This document shows positions 47,724 to 57,950 of a stretch of DNA of 64,000 bases, in pieces. Location of the stretch: assembly GCF_016863175.1 (NCBI RefSeq), contig NZ_BOOJ01000053.1:92255-156254 (forward strand). Reading direction: 5' to 3'. The DNA comes from Paraplanobispora siamensis. GTDB lineage: Bacteria; Actinomycetota; Actinomycetes; Streptosporangiales; Streptosporangiaceae. A model generated the notes under the pieces. The model was not told the origin of the DNA and searched no databases. It saw only the letters and a list, made by a program, of their open reading frames with translations. Numbering within the stretch: position 1 is the first letter of the stretch; every line of letters starts with the position of its first letter. The translations under genes and the position numbers were made by a program.

Positions 47724-48671
47724 ATGCGCGCGGCCAGGTTGATGTCGGTTCTCCTGCTGCTGCAGTCGCGCGGCGGCATGACCGCCGCCGAGCTGGCCCG
47801 GGAGCTGGAGGTGTCGGAGCGGACCGTGCACCGGGACCTGGCCGCCCTGTCGGAGGCGGGCGTCCCGGTCTACGCCGACCGCGGGCGCGGGGGCGGCTAC
47901 CGGCTGCTGGAGGGCTACCGCACCCGCCTGACCGGGCTGGACCGGGCCGAGGCGCAGGCGCTGTTCCTGTCCGGGGTGCCCGGGGCGCTGCGCGAGATGG
48001 GGCTGGGCGAGGTCGCGGCCACCGCCCGGCTGAAGGCCGCCGCGGCGCTCTCCCCCGGCCTGCGCGACGCCCCGGCGACGGCGGCGCAGCGCTTCCACCT
48101 CGACGCCCCGGGCTGGTTCGCCAGCGAGAGCCCGCCGCCCGAGGCGCTGGCCCCGCTGGCCCGCGCCGTGTGGGACGACCATCCCGTCACCGCCCTCTAC
48201 CGCGGGGCCGAGCGCACGCTGGAGCCGTACGGGCTGGTGCTCAAGGGCGGGGTCTGGTATCTCGCCACCCGCACCGCGATCTACCGGGTGGACCGTTTCT
48301 CCGCCGTCGTCCCCCACCTCGACCGGCGCTTCGACCGGGATCCCGGCTTCGACCTGGCCGCCTTCTGGTCCGAGCGGGCCGCCGAGTTCGCCCGGTCCCT
48401 GCTGCGCACGCACGTCACCGTCCGGCTCAGCCCGTACGGGCTGCGCATGCTGCGCTTCGTCGCCGATCCGGCGGCCGTCGGCGACGCGCTCGCCTCCGTC
48501 GGGGAGCCCGACGGGCAGGGCTGGGTCACCGCCCGCCTGCCCGTCGAGTCCCACAAGGTCGCCTACGGCCAGCTGATGCGCTTCGGCCCGGACGCGGAGG
48601 TCCTGGACCCACCGGAGCTGCGCACGCTCATGGCCGACGCCGCCGCCCGCATGGCCGCGCTGTACGACTGA
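47724..48671 (+). CDS. HTH/WYL-domain transcriptional regulator (YafY family)
   Basis: The product has 315 residues from ATG 47724. TAGGGT at 47712-47717, six bases before the ATG, suggests a leaderless mRNA. The N-terminal winged helix reads MTAAELARELEVSERTVHRDLAALSEAGVPVYADRG. The WYL domain, about residues 140-235, contains YGLVLKGGVWYLATRTAIYRVDRFS, with the WYL signature as WYLAT. A C-terminal extension of about 75 residues follows. It is convergent with an SDR gene. Such regulators often control a neighbouring oxidoreductase or hydrolase. Ligand unknown. Confidence 0.9.
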   Translation: MRAARLMSVLLLLQSRGGMTAAELARELEVSERTVHRDLAALSEAGVPVYADRGRGGGYRLLEGYRTRLTGLDRAEAQALFLSGVPGALREMGLGEVAATARLKAAAALSPGLRDAPATAAQRFHLDAPGWFASESPPPEALAPLARAVWDDHPVTALYRGAERTLEPYGLVLKGGVWYLATRTAIYRVDRFSAVVPHLDRRFDRDPGFDLAAFWSERAAEFARSLLRTHVTVRLSPYGLRMLRFVADPAAVGDALASVGEPDGQGWVTARLPVESHKVAYGQLMRFGPDAEVLDPPELRTLMADAAARMAALYD

Positions 48672-48719
48672 GCCGCGCTGGACGACTGAGCCGTCCTGTG
48701 CGACCGGGCGGGGCGGGTG

Positions 48720-49634
48720 TCACCGGTAGCCGGTGGCGTCGGCGGGCCTGTCCGGGTCCTGGACCTCGACGAGATAGCGCCAGGCGTCCGGCCGGCTGCC
48801 GTCGACGTCGGTGAAGCCGTACTCCCCGGCCAGCTGCCCGCTGGACAGCGACTGCCCCGACCAGCGCTCCCGCTGCGGGTCGGTGGCCAGGGCGACGACC
48901 GCGCGCCCGGTGTAGGCGGGCGACTCGGAGATCACGAAGTGCGGCTGCTTGTCCAGGGCGTCGCGCCAGTTCTCCTCGGTGACGCCGAAGCCCTCCAGCA
49001 TCGCCTCCGAGCGCAGCCAGCCCGGCGTCAGGCAGACGGCGGTGCAGCCGTGCGGGCGCAGCTCGTGGGCCATGGAGAAGCCCAGCCGGTTCACCGAGAC
49101 CTTGGCCAGGTCGTAGAAGGCGCACAGCCGGTAGTTGGCCTGGTTGTACTCCCAGGTGCCGTCGGTGACCTCGACGTGCAGACCGCCCGGATTCCTGATC
49201 ATCAGGGGCAGCGCATAGTGGCTGGTGATGAGGTGGGTGTCGATGGCCAGGCGCAGGATGCGCAGGCCGTCGTCCAGGGAGTGCTCCCAGACCGGGGTGT
49301 TCCAGGCGGTGAGGTGGTCGCCGCCCCAGATGTCGTTGACCAGGATGTCGAGCCGGCCGTGCTCGCGGTCGATCCGCTCCACCAGCGCCCTGACCTGCTC
49401 GGGGTCCAGGTGGTCCACCGGTACGGCGACGCCCTCGCCGCCGGCCGCCGTCACCCGTTCGGCGGTCTCCTCGATCGTCTCCGGCCGGCCCATCTCCGAC
49501 CTGTCCCGCCGCGTGGTGCGGCCGGTGCAGTAGACCGTGGCCCCGGCGGCCCCCAGCTCCGTCGCGATGGCGCGTCCCGTCCCCCGCGTCGCCCCGGCGA
49601 CGAGGGCGACCTTTCCCTTCAGCGTCGTTTCCAT
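48720..49634 (-). CDS. Short-chain dehydrogenase/reductase
   Basis: The product has 304 residues from ATG 49634 ([27 protein letters not shown]). The Rossmann motif is GATRGTG. The NNAG region reads [11 protein letters not shown] and the catalytic tyrosine motif is YDLAK (usually YxxxK) near residue 170. The length is longer than the usual 250, with insertions after the catalytic site ([26 protein letters not shown]). This subgroup of SDR enzymes with NDIWGG motifs occurs in actinobacteria with unknown substrates. Divergent from the transhydrogenase gene. Confidence 0.88.
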   Translation of the reverse strand: METTLKGKVALVAGATRGTGRAIATELGAAGATVYCTGRTTRRDRSEMGRPETIEETAERVTAAGGEGVAVPVDHLDPEQVRALVERIDREHGRLDILVNDIWGGDHLTAWNTPVWEHSLDDGLRILRLAIDTHLITSHYALPLMIRNPGGLHVEVTDGTWEYNQANYRLCAFYDLAKVSVNRLGFSMAHELRPHGCTAVCLTPGWLRSEAMLEGFGVTEENWRDALDKQPHFVISESPAYTGRAVVALATDPQRERWSGQSLSSGQLAGEYGFTDVDGSRPDAWRYLVEVQDPDRPADATGYR

Positions 49635-49754
49635 GACTGCGAGCCTGCCGGGAAAACAGGACACCCGATGTCATGTTTTCCGGGACTCTTCACGCTATTG
49701 GCCGGACCGGCGGCAGGCCGGACAATGAGGTCCCCGGCCGGAAGGTCTTCGCCG

Positions 49755-51170
49755 ATGTATGACTTCGATCTCCTCGTGCTCGGGACCGGTCCGGGCGGGC
49801 AGAAGGCGGCGATCGCCGCGGCCAAGCTCGGCAGGCGGGTCGCGGTGGTCGAGAAGAGGCACATGATCGGCGGCGTGTGCATCAACACCGGGACGATCCC
49901 CTCCAAGACGCTGCGCGAGGCGGTCCTGTACCTGACCGGTCTCAACCAGCGGGACCTGTACGGCGCCAGCTACCGGGTGAAGCAGGAGATCACGGTCGCG
50001 GATCTCGGCATGCGCACCCAGCACGTGATCGGCCGCGAGATCCAGGTGATCCGCAACCAGCTCGCCCGCAACCACGTGACGGTCCTGCACGGGACCGGGC
50101 GCTTCACGGACCCGCACACCATAGGGATCGTCGGGGACGTCCCCGGCGAGCACGACCGCAAGGTCACGGCCGAGAAGATCGTGATCGCCACCGGCACCTC
50201 CCCGGCCCGCCCGGCGAGCGTGGAGTTCGACGACAGGACGGTCATCGACTCCGACGCGATCCTGCACCTCGACCGGGTGCCCGAGACCCTCGTCGTCGTC
50301 GGGGCGGGCGTCATCGGCATCGAGTACGCCTCGATGTTCGCCGCGCTCGGCACCAAGGTCACCGTGGTGGAGCGCCGCGAGCGGATGCTGGAGTTCTGCG
50401 ACCTGGAGATCGTGGAGGCGCTGAAGTACCACCTGCGGGACCTGGCCGTGACCTTCAGGTTCGGCGAGACCGTCGCCGCAGTGGAGCGCCGGCCCCGCGG
50501 CGCCCTGACGGTCCTGGAGAGCGGCAAGAAGATCCCCGCCGACTGCGTCATGTACTCGGCCGGGCGCCAGGGCACCACCGCCGATCTCCGCCTGGAGGCC
50601 GCCGGGCTCGCCGCCGACGACCGGGGCCGGATCACGGTGGACGAGAACTACGCCACGGTCGTCCCGCACATCTACGCGGTCGGCGACGTGATCGGCTTCC
50701 CCGCGCTGGCGGCCACCTCGATGGAGCAGGGCCGGCTGGCCGCCCAGCACGCGTGCGGCGAGCCGGTCGCGGAGATGCAGGAGCTGTCGCCCATCGGGAT
50801 CTACACCATCCCCGAGATCAGCTTCGTCGGGAAGTCCGAGGACGAGCTGACCCGCGAGAAGATCCCGTTCGAGGTGGGCGTCTCCCGCTACCGGGAGCTG
50901 GCCAGGGGGCAGATCATCGGCGACTCGTACGGCATGCTCAAGCTGCTGGTCTCCTCCGACGACCGGCGGTTGCTCGGCGTGCACGTGTTCGGCACCGGCG
51001 CCACCGAGCTCGTCCACATCGGGCAGACGCTGATGGGGTGCGGCGGGACGGTCGACTATCTGGTCAACGCCGTGTTCAACTACCCGACGCTGGCCGAGTC
51101 GTACAAGGTCGCCGCCCTGGACGCGATGAACAAGATGCGGGTGATCGCCCGCCTGACCTCCGAGCTGTGA
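49755..51170 (+). CDS. sthA: Soluble NAD(P)+ transhydrogenase SthA
   Basis: The product has 471 residues from ATG 49755, with GGAAGG ten bases upstream. It is a flavoprotein of the pyridine nucleotide-disulfide family: FAD motif [19 protein letters not shown] motif [13 protein letters not shown] near 183, and [21 protein letters not shown]. The redox-disulfide segment reads [18 protein letters not shown], with the second cysteine replaced by Thr, the hallmark of SthA-type enzymes that move hydride between NADPH and NAD+ rather than reduce a disulfide. The enzyme balances cofactors and is not in an evident operon. Confidence 0.95.
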   Translation: MYDFDLLVLGTGPGGQKAAIAAAKLGRRVAVVEKRHMIGGVCINTGTIPSKTLREAVLYLTGLNQRDLYGASYRVKQEITVADLGMRTQHVIGREIQVIRNQLARNHVTVLHGTGRFTDPHTIGIVGDVPGEHDRKVTAEKIVIATGTSPARPASVEFDDRTVIDSDAILHLDRVPETLVVVGAGVIGIEYASMFAALGTKVTVVERRERMLEFCDLEIVEALKYHLRDLAVTFRFGETVAAVERRPRGALTVLESGKKIPADCVMYSAGRQGTTADLRLEAAGLAADDRGRITVDENYATVVPHIYAVGDVIGFPALAATSMEQGRLAAQHACGEPVAEMQELSPIGIYTIPEISFVGKSEDELTREKIPFEVGVSRYRELARGQIIGDSYGMLKLLVSSDDRRLLGVHVFGTGATELVHIGQTLMGCGGTVDYLVNAVFNYPTLAESYKVAALDAMNKMRVIARLTSEL

Positions 51171-51230
51171 CGGCGCGGCCCGCCGTACCCCGGTCCCGTC
51201 GTGGCAGGTGTCCCGGCGGGCCCCGTGTGA

Positions 51231-51248
51231 TAAGTAGTTGATTACTTC
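51231..51248. promoter_or_regulatory. Palindrome upstream of the VOC/CMD operon
   Basis: AAGTA (51232-51236), GTTGAT, TACTT (51243-51247) make an inverted repeat inside a locally AT-rich stretch about 35 bp before the VOC start codon. It is a plausible operator of a TetR or MarR protein that is not in the neighbourhood. Confidence 0.4.
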
Positions 51249-51283
51249 GAGGGGCTTCCGAAGAGCTCCGGCAAGGAGAGGCC

Positions 51284-51838
51284 ATGGGCGGCAACACGGA
51301 GTTCGAGCTGCGCGGGGTCAACCACGTCGCGCTGGTGTGCTCGGACATGAAACAGACCGTCGACTTCTACTCCGGCGTCCTGGGCATGCCGCTGATCAAG
51401 ACGATCGAGCTGCCGATGGGCTGGGGTCAGCACTTCTTCTTCGACTGCGGCGGGGGCAACGCGCTGGCGTTCTTCTGGTTCCCCGACGCCCCCGAGGGGG
51501 TGCCCGGCGTCTCGGCGCCCAGGAACCTGCCCGACCGGGGCGAGCTGCTGTCGGCGGTCGGCTCGATGAACCACATCGCCTTCGACGTGGCGCCCGAGAA
51601 GATCGAGGAGTACCGCGAGCGGCTCATCGCCAAGGGCGTGGACGTCGGGGTGATCCTCAACCACGACGACAGCGAGTTCGGCGTGGCCCCGAAGATGCAG
51701 GAGGGCGTGTTCGTCCGGTCGATCTACTTCAAGGACCCCGACGGGATCCTGGTGGAGTTCGCGGCCTGGACGCGCGCGCTCGACCGTCCCGAGGACGTGC
51801 GGCACGAGCCGAAGACCGCCGCCGAGCGGACCGTGTGA
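51284..51838 (+). CDS. VOC family (glyoxalase/extradiol dioxygenase-like) protein
   Basis: The product has 184 residues from ATG 51284 behind AAGGAGAGGCC. The vicinal oxygen chelate fold is evident: ELRGVNHVALVCSDMKQTVDFYSGVLGMPLIKT, metal His in the first strand, MNHIAFDVAPEKIEEYRERL in the second half, and the terminal IYFKDPDGILVEFAAW with the metal Glu. Substrate unknown, possibly an aromatic or thiol adduct. The TGATG overlap of its stop with the next start couples it to an AhpD/CMD-like protein. A palindrome at 51231-51248 may control both. Confidence 0.9.
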   Translation: MGGNTEFELRGVNHVALVCSDMKQTVDFYSGVLGMPLIKTIELPMGWGQHFFFDCGGGNALAFFWFPDAPEGVPGVSAPRNLPDRGELLSAVGSMNHIAFDVAPEKIEEYRERLIAKGVDVGVILNHDDSEFGVAPKMQEGVFVRSIYFKDPDGILVEFAAWTRALDRPEDVRHEPKTAAERTV

Positions 51839-52500
51839 TGCCGAGGCTGCGCCAGGTCCCGCGCGAGCATGTCACCGACCCGCTGACCCTGTTCTTCTAC
51901 GACCGCCTGTTCGGCCCGGACCGCGACCCGGTCGCCGAGCCCGGCACCGCCACCGGCTCCCCCGGCGACTGGTGGACCGTCTTCGCCCTGCACCCGGTGA
52001 TCCTGTGGCACTGCGTGAAGGGCTTCCAGCTCTACCGGGAGGCCCGGCTCGACCCGGTCCTGCGCGAGCTGGGCCAGTGCCGGGCCGGGTGGGCGCGGGG
52101 CAGCCAGTTCGTCTTCTCCCAGCACTGCAAGCAGCTGCGGGCGATCGGGGTGCCGGACGAGAAGGTCCAGGCGGTCGCGCACTGGCAGGTCAGCCCGCAC
52201 TTCGACGAGCTGGAGCGGGCCGTGCTGGCCTACACCGACGGCCTGGTGCTGGACGGCGGCCGGGTGCACGACGGGGTCTTCGCGGTGCTGAAGGCGCACC
52301 TGGGCGACGAGGAGATCCTGGAGCTCACCTACATCACGTGCCTGTACGAAATGCACGCGACCATGTCAAGAGCGCTCCGCCTGGAATTCGACGACCGGCC
52401 CGAACCGATCGTCGAAGTGGCGGCCCCGGAGGGCTACGGGACGCGCGACATCGTCGACGACGTGGTCACCGGGGGTGACGGGCGGACGGCGGGCGGCTGA
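51838..52500 (+). CDS. Carboxymuconolactone decarboxylase/AhpD-like protein
   Basis: The product has 220 residues. ATG 51838 overlaps the VOC stop by one base. The fold is all-helical, with the conserved region LGQCRAGWARGSQFVFSQHCKQLRAIGVPDEKVQAVAHW in the position of the AhpD CxxC/His proton relay. Here only one Cys of the pair is present (SQHC), so peroxidase chemistry is doubtful. The C-terminal part is RPEPIVEVAAPEGYG. Pairing with a VOC enzyme recalls aromatic-degradation operons in which CMD proteins act as hydrolases or isomerases. Specific reaction unknown. Confidence 0.82.
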   Translation: MPRLRQVPREHVTDPLTLFFYDRLFGPDRDPVAEPGTATGSPGDWWTVFALHPVILWHCVKGFQLYREARLDPVLRELGQCRAGWARGSQFVFSQHCKQLRAIGVPDEKVQAVAHWQVSPHFDELERAVLAYTDGLVLDGGRVHDGVFAVLKAHLGDEEILELTYITCLYEMHATMSRALRLEFDDRPEPIVEVAAPEGYGTRDIVDDVVTGGDGRTAGG

Positions 52501-52636
52501 GCCGACCGTTCGTCGCGCCGACGGGTCCGCTCGGCGATCGGTGACCACAACGAAACGGCTCCGTGCTTACTCTGCCGGTCAACCCGCAGGCACCACTCCC
52601 GCAAACCGGGTGCCGCTTCAGATCGAGGAGACCGTT

Positions 52637-52849
52637 TTGACCACCCCGAACGGGGACCGGAGCGACCGCAGCCCGTGGAACTGGCTGCTCGTCGTGCCGA
52701 TCGTCCTGCCTCTCCTGCCCTTCCTGTTCAATTCCGACGAGCCCCGGCTCTTCGGCTTCCCGATGTTCTACTGGCTCCAGCTCGCCTTCATCGCGGTCGG
52801 CGTCACCTGCACCACGATCGTCTACCAGATGACCAAGCGGGGGCGGTGA
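52637..52849 (+). CDS. DUF3311 small membrane subunit of a symporter
   Basis: The product has 70 residues. The start is TTG 52637, with GAGGAG at 52625-52630 exactly six bases upstream. No ATG or GTG is better placed. Two membrane helices (WNWLLVVPIVLPLLPFLF and FYWLQLAFIAVGVTCTTIVY) match the DUF3311 family, which is consistently encoded next to sodium:solute symporters of the MctP type. It presumably is an accessory subunit, comparable to the small partner of ActP- or PanF-like systems. It ends five bases before the symporter start. Confidence 0.88.
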   Translation: MTTPNGDRSDRSPWNWLLVVPIVLPLLPFLFNSDEPRLFGFPMFYWLQLAFIAVGVTCTTIVYQMTKRGR

Positions 52850-52853
52850 CCGC

Positions 52854-54461
52854 GTGGAACAGCACCTGACCGAGATCATCGTCTTCACCGTCCTGTTCCT
52901 GGTGGTCAGCGGGATGGGGTTCGTGGCGGCGCGCTGGCGGCGCCCGCAGGACCTGGCCAGCCTGGACGAGTGGGGCCTGGGCGGCCGGAGCTTCGGCTCG
53001 TGGATCACCTGGTTCCTGGTAGGCGGCGACCTGTACACCGCCTACACCTTCGTGGCCGTGCCCGCCCTGCTCTGGAGCGCGGGCGCGATGGGCTTCTTCG
53101 CGGTGCCGTACACCATCGTGATCTACCCGATGGTCTTCCTCGTGCTGATCCGGCTCTGGTCGGTCTCGCACATCCACGGCTTCGTCACCCCGGCCGACTT
53201 CGTCCGGGCCCGCTTCGGCTCGCCCACGCTGGCGCTGCTGGTGGCGATCACCGGCATCGTGGCGACCATGCCGTACATCGCGCTGCAGCTGGTCGGCATC
53301 GAGGCGGTGCTGAAGTCGATGGGCGTGACCGGCCACCTGCCGATCATCATCGCGTTCGCGATCCTGGCCGCCTACACCTACCAGTCGGGCCTGCGCGCCC
53401 CGGCGCTGATCGCCTTCGTCAAGGACACGCTGATCTACATCGTGATCCTGGTGGCGATCATCGTCATCCCGATCAAGCTGGGCGGCTGGGACCTCATCTT
53501 CGACAAGGCCCAGGAGAAGTTCGCCGCGAGCCCCGCGCCGGGCGACGGCATCCTGCTCAACGCCAACAACCAGCTGCAGTACGTCACGCTGGCCTTCGGC
53601 TCGGCGCTGGCCCTGTTCCTGTACCCGCACAGCATCACCGGCGTGCTGGCCTCCCGCAACCGCGACGTGATCAAGCGGAACATGTCCGCGCTCCCGGCCT
53701 ACAGCCTGCTGCTGGGCCTGATCGCGCTGCTCGGCTACATGGCCATCGCGGCCGGGACCACGCCGATCGGCAAGGACAACAACACGATCGTGCCGCGATT
53801 GTTCGACCAGATGTTCCCCGACTGGTTCACCGGCGTGGCCTACGCCGCGGTCGGCATCGGCGCGCTGGTCCCCGCCGCGATCATGTCGATCGCCGCGGCG
53901 AACCTGTTCACCCGCAACATCTACAAGGAGTACATCAATCGGGACGCCGGCGACGCCGACGAGGCCCGGGTCTCCAAGCTCACCTCGCTGCTGGTCAAGG
54001 TCGGCGCGGTGGCCTGCATCCTGTTCCTGGACACCGGCTTCTCCATCGACCTGCAGCTCATCGGCGGCGTCATCATCCTGCAGACGCTCCCGTCGGTGGC
54101 GCTGGGCCTGTACACCCGCTGGTTCCACCGCGGCGGCCTGATCGCCGGCTGGATCGCGGGCATGAGCGCGGGCATGCTCCTGCTCTACAACATCGGCAAC
54201 CCGGCCACCGGCAAGCTGCACTTCGCCGGCTCGGCGTTCCCGCTGGAGAAGCTGGGACTGGACACCAAGATGACCATCTACGCGGGCATCCTGGCGCTGG
54301 CCGTGAACCTGGTCGTCGCCGCGCTCGGCACCGTCGTCGCCCGCGCCATGAACGCCGCCGACGGCGAGGACACCACCCACCCCGACCACTACTTCGCCGA
54401 CGAGGGCGACCCCCGCATCAAGGACCTCGACTTCTCCCCGGGGGCGCCCAAGGCCCACTGA
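52854..54461 (+). CDS. mctP: Sodium:solute symporter, MctP monocarboxylate-permease type
   Basis: The product has 535 residues from GTG 52854. Thirteen or so helices begin at EIIVFTVLFLVVSGMGFVAARW. Typical SSS motifs are GGRSFGSWITWFLVGGDLYTAYTF and ALFLYPHSITGVLASRNRDVIKRN. A short acidic cytoplasmic tail ends it (DEGDPRIKDLDFSPG). MctP of Rhizobium takes up lactate, pyruvate and other monocarboxylates. It forms an operon with DUF3311, followed on the other strand by DUF6285, and is adjacent to an acyl-CoA dehydrogenase/APH kinase pair. The substrate may be a short-chain organic acid used by these enzymes. Confidence 0.9.
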   Translation: MEQHLTEIIVFTVLFLVVSGMGFVAARWRRPQDLASLDEWGLGGRSFGSWITWFLVGGDLYTAYTFVAVPALLWSAGAMGFFAVPYTIVIYPMVFLVLIRLWSVSHIHGFVTPADFVRARFGSPTLALLVAITGIVATMPYIALQLVGIEAVLKSMGVTGHLPIIIAFAILAAYTYQSGLRAPALIAFVKDTLIYIVILVAIIVIPIKLGGWDLIFDKAQEKFAASPAPGDGILLNANNQLQYVTLAFGSALALFLYPHSITGVLASRNRDVIKRNMSALPAYSLLLGLIALLGYMAIAAGTTPIGKDNNTIVPRLFDQMFPDWFTGVAYAAVGIGALVPAAIMSIAAANLFTRNIYKEYINRDAGDADEARVSKLTSLLVKVGAVACILFLDTGFSIDLQLIGGVIILQTLPSVALGLYTRWFHRGGLIAGWIAGMSAGMLLLYNIGNPATGKLHFAGSAFPLEKLGLDTKMTIYAGILALAVNLVVAALGTVVARAMNAADGEDTTHPDHYFADEGDPRIKDLDFSPGAPKAH

Positions 54462-54529
54462 TCCGCCATGTGACCCTTCAGTACGGCCCGCGCCCGCTTT
54501 CCGGCGGCGCGGGCCGTACCGCTTTCCGC

Positions 54530-54895
54530 TCATCCCCCGTCGAGATAGGCGGGGTTGGCCACGGCGAGCTTGGCCCGGACGGACTCGGTCAGGGCGGCGA
54601 CCAGGGCGGGGTGGTCCAGCCCTTCGCGGACGGCGGCGGCGAGTTCGGCGTCGGAGGCGAAACCGAGCTCGCCGAGGCGCCGCGCGTGCGCGTCCGCCTG
54701 CTCCGGGCCGAGGGCGAGTTCCCGCTCGACCATGCCGAGCACGTTGACGGCGACCCGGGTGTGGAAGCGGACCCGGCCCTCGACCGCGGGGAGCACGTCG
54801 CTCTCCAGGAAGTCACGGACCGCGGCGACGAGCCGGGCCGCCGACGGGACGTCATGGGGACCGGGCGACGGGGGAGACATCCCGTTCTGCGGCAT
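54530..54895 (-). CDS. DUF6285 protein (LvaB-like)
   Basis: The product has 121 residues from ATG 54895. The helical domain LVAAVRDFLESDVLPAVEGRVRFHTRVAVNVLGMVERELALGPE is the DUF6285 signature. Members are found beside APH-family kinases and acyl-CoA dehydrogenases. From memory, LvaB of the Pseudomonas putida levulinate pathway is a 12-kDa protein of this kind that is needed together with the kinase LvaA. Here it is divergent from those two partners, with 52 bp between the starts, instead of in one operon. Confidence 0.85.
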   Translation of the reverse strand: MPQNGMSPPSPGPHDVPSAARLVAAVRDFLESDVLPAVEGRVRFHTRVAVNVLGMVERELALGPEQADAHARRLGELGFASDAELAAAVREGLDHPALVAALTESVRAKLAVANPAYLDGG

Positions 54896-54947
54896 AAGGA
54901 ACTCCTTATCCGTTGACTCGGCAACGAATCTCCGATGAGATCCTTAC

Positions 54948-56138
<1,191 letters not shown>

Positions 56139-56167
56139 GGGCGGCGACCGGAAGGCGGGAGGGTTCG

Positions 56168-57142
56168 ATGGACGGGACGGGCAGGGAGGCGATCGTCGCC
56201 GAAGCGCTCGGCGAGGGGGCGGCGATCACGGCGAGCGTGCGGCTGCCGGGCGGGGCGTCCCGGGAGACGTGGGCGATCGACGCGGTGGACGCCGCCGGCG
56301 CCGCTCACGAGCTGATCCTGCGCCTCGACTCCCCGGGCGCCGCGCCTGGCGCGGGGATCGGGCTGGCCGGTGAGGCGAGGCTGATGCGGGCCGCCGCGGC
56401 GAGCGGCGTGCCGGTGCCCGCCATCCTGGCCGCCGGTGAGGCGCACATCCTGATGACCCGGGTGGCCGGGGAGACGATTCCTCGCAGGATCCTCCGGGAC
56501 GAGGCGTTCGCCGCCACTCGTCCCCGGCTGGCGGCCCAGTGCGGGGAGATCCTGGCCGCGGTCCACCGCATGCCCCTGTCCTCGCTCCCCCAGCCGGTCG
56601 CGTCCCAGGCCGCGGCGGTGCCGCCGGCCGTACCGGACGATCCGCTGGTGACCTGGCGCGACCTGCTGGATCTGACCGGGCAGCCGCATCCGGTCTTCGA
56701 GCTGGCCTTCCGCCGCCTGGCCGCCTCCCGCCCGGCGGGCGGCCGGACCGCCGTCGTGCACGGCGACTTCCGCAACGGCAACCTCATCGTCGGCCCCGAC
56801 GGCGTCAGGGCGGTGCTCGACTGGGAGCTGGCCCACGCGGGCGATCCCGTGGAGGACCTCGGCTGGTTGTGCGTGAAGTCCTGGCGGTTCGGCTCTCCGC
56901 TGCCGGTCGGCGGATTCGGCGGGTACGACGAGCTCCTCGGCGCCTACGAGAAGGCCGGCGGGCACCGGGTGGATCCCGGCGAGTTGCGCTGGTGGGAGAC
57001 CTTCGGCGTGCTCAAGTGGGGGATCATCTGCGTCATGCAGGCCATGCGCCACCTGAACGGCGGCGCCCGGTCCGTCGAGCTGGCCGCGATCGGCCGCCGC
57101 GTCTGCGAGACCGAGTGGGACCTGCTCCGCCTGCTGTCATGA
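56168..57142 (+). CDS. APH-family phosphotransferase (LvaA-like)
   Basis: The product has 324 residues from ATG 56168. The aminoglycoside phosphotransferase/choline kinase fold is visible: GGASRETWAIDA, LILRLDSPGAAPG (ATP-lysine replaced by Arg-Leu-Asp), VVHGDFRNGNLIV (catalytic HGDxxxxN) and AVLDWELAHAGDPVEDLGWL (metal DxD region). Together with the preceding acyl-CoA dehydrogenase and divergent DUF6285 it makes the LvaA/LvaC/LvaB set. In P. putida LvaA phosphorylates 4-hydroxyvaleryl-CoA. Antibiotic resistance is unlikely in this setting. Confidence 0.9.
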   Translation: MDGTGREAIVAEALGEGAAITASVRLPGGASRETWAIDAVDAAGAAHELILRLDSPGAAPGAGIGLAGEARLMRAAAASGVPVPAILAAGEAHILMTRVAGETIPRRILRDEAFAATRPRLAAQCGEILAAVHRMPLSSLPQPVASQAAAVPPAVPDDPLVTWRDLLDLTGQPHPVFELAFRRLAASRPAGGRTAVVHGDFRNGNLIVGPDGVRAVLDWELAHAGDPVEDLGWLCVKSWRFGSPLPVGGFGGYDELLGAYEKAGGHRVDPGELRWWETFGVLKWGIICVMQAMRHLNGGARSVELAAIGRRVCETEWDLLRLLS

Positions 57143-57205
57143 CCGCGCAGACGGGTCGCCCCGGCGTGCTTGCCCGCCGTTCCGCTCCGGCGTTACCGTG
57201 CCGCG

Positions 57206-57859
57206 GTGGATCTCTTCTCGCGCTCCTGGACGGCACTGCGCACGGCGGTCGCCGAGATCCCGGACGAGGACTTCGAACGGCCGTCCGGCTGTAGCGGCTG
57301 GCTCGTGCGGGACGTGGTGTGCCACCTGGTCATCGGCGCCCAGGACGTGCTGATCACCCTGGTGACGCCCGCCGAGACCGAGCCGACCGTGGACGCGGTC
57401 ACCTACTGGAAGCTCGTCGAGGCCCCGGCCGGCGGGGACCCGCTCGACGCGTTGATCCCCCGGCTGGCCGCCGCGTACGGCGAGCCGCGGCTGCTGAGGT
57501 TCCACTTCGACGACGTCGGCTCCGCCGCGGGCCGCGCCGCCGAACTCGCCGATCCCGCCCTCCGCGTCGGCACCCGCGGCGAGGTGCTGACCGTCGCCGA
57601 CTACCTGTCCGCGTACGTCCTCGAATGGACCCTGCACCACCTCGACCTGATCGCGCATCTGCCGTCGGCCGCCGAGCCGCCCGCCGAGACCCTCGCGGCG
57701 GCACGCGCGTCTCTGGGGAAGATCGCCGGAACCCCGTTCCCCGCCTCGTTCTCCGACAGGGACGCGTTGCTGGTCGGCACCGGACGTCGCGCGCCGACCG
57801 GCGCGGAGAAGGCCGCGCTGGGCGATCTCGCCGCGAGGCTTCCGCTCGTCCTCGGCTGA
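57206..57859 (+). CDS. DinB/maleylpyruvate isomerase N-terminal domain protein
   Basis: The product has 217 residues. GTG 57206 (VDLFSRSWTALRTAVAEIPDEDFERPSGCSGW) has TACCGT six bases upstream (57194-57199), a leaderless arrangement. The helical bundle has the metal-binding histidine pattern: CHLVIGAQDV near 35-45 and EWTLHHLDLIAHLP near 143-155. This is the mycothiol-dependent maleylpyruvate isomerase/DinB-like family. Actinobacteria carry many members that use mycothiol as cofactor. Reaction unknown. Single gene. Confidence 0.85.
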   Translation: MDLFSRSWTALRTAVAEIPDEDFERPSGCSGWLVRDVVCHLVIGAQDVLITLVTPAETEPTVDAVTYWKLVEAPAGGDPLDALIPRLAAAYGEPRLLRFHFDDVGSAAGRAAELADPALRVGTRGEVLTVADYLSAYVLEWTLHHLDLIAHLPSAAEPPAETLAAARASLGKIAGTPFPASFSDRDALLVGTGRRAPTGAEKAALGDLAARLPLVLG

Positions 57860-57950
57860 GCGGCCCGCTGCGGACGATCCCGGCCGGGTACGACAGGAAC
57901 CCGGTTTCCGTCGTAGCCTGAACCTCGAACGAGACGGACAGGAGGCTGGA

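Noticed and set aside
48717..49754. Upstream extension of the sthA frame by about 346 codons
   Set aside because: The extension lies antisense to the SDR gene and has no homology. SthA begins naturally at ATG 49755.
56168..57142. Aminoglycoside resistance kinase
   Set aside because: The APH fold is shared with LvaA-type acyl kinases. Pairing with DUF6285 and an ACAD10/11-type dehydrogenase favours metabolism.
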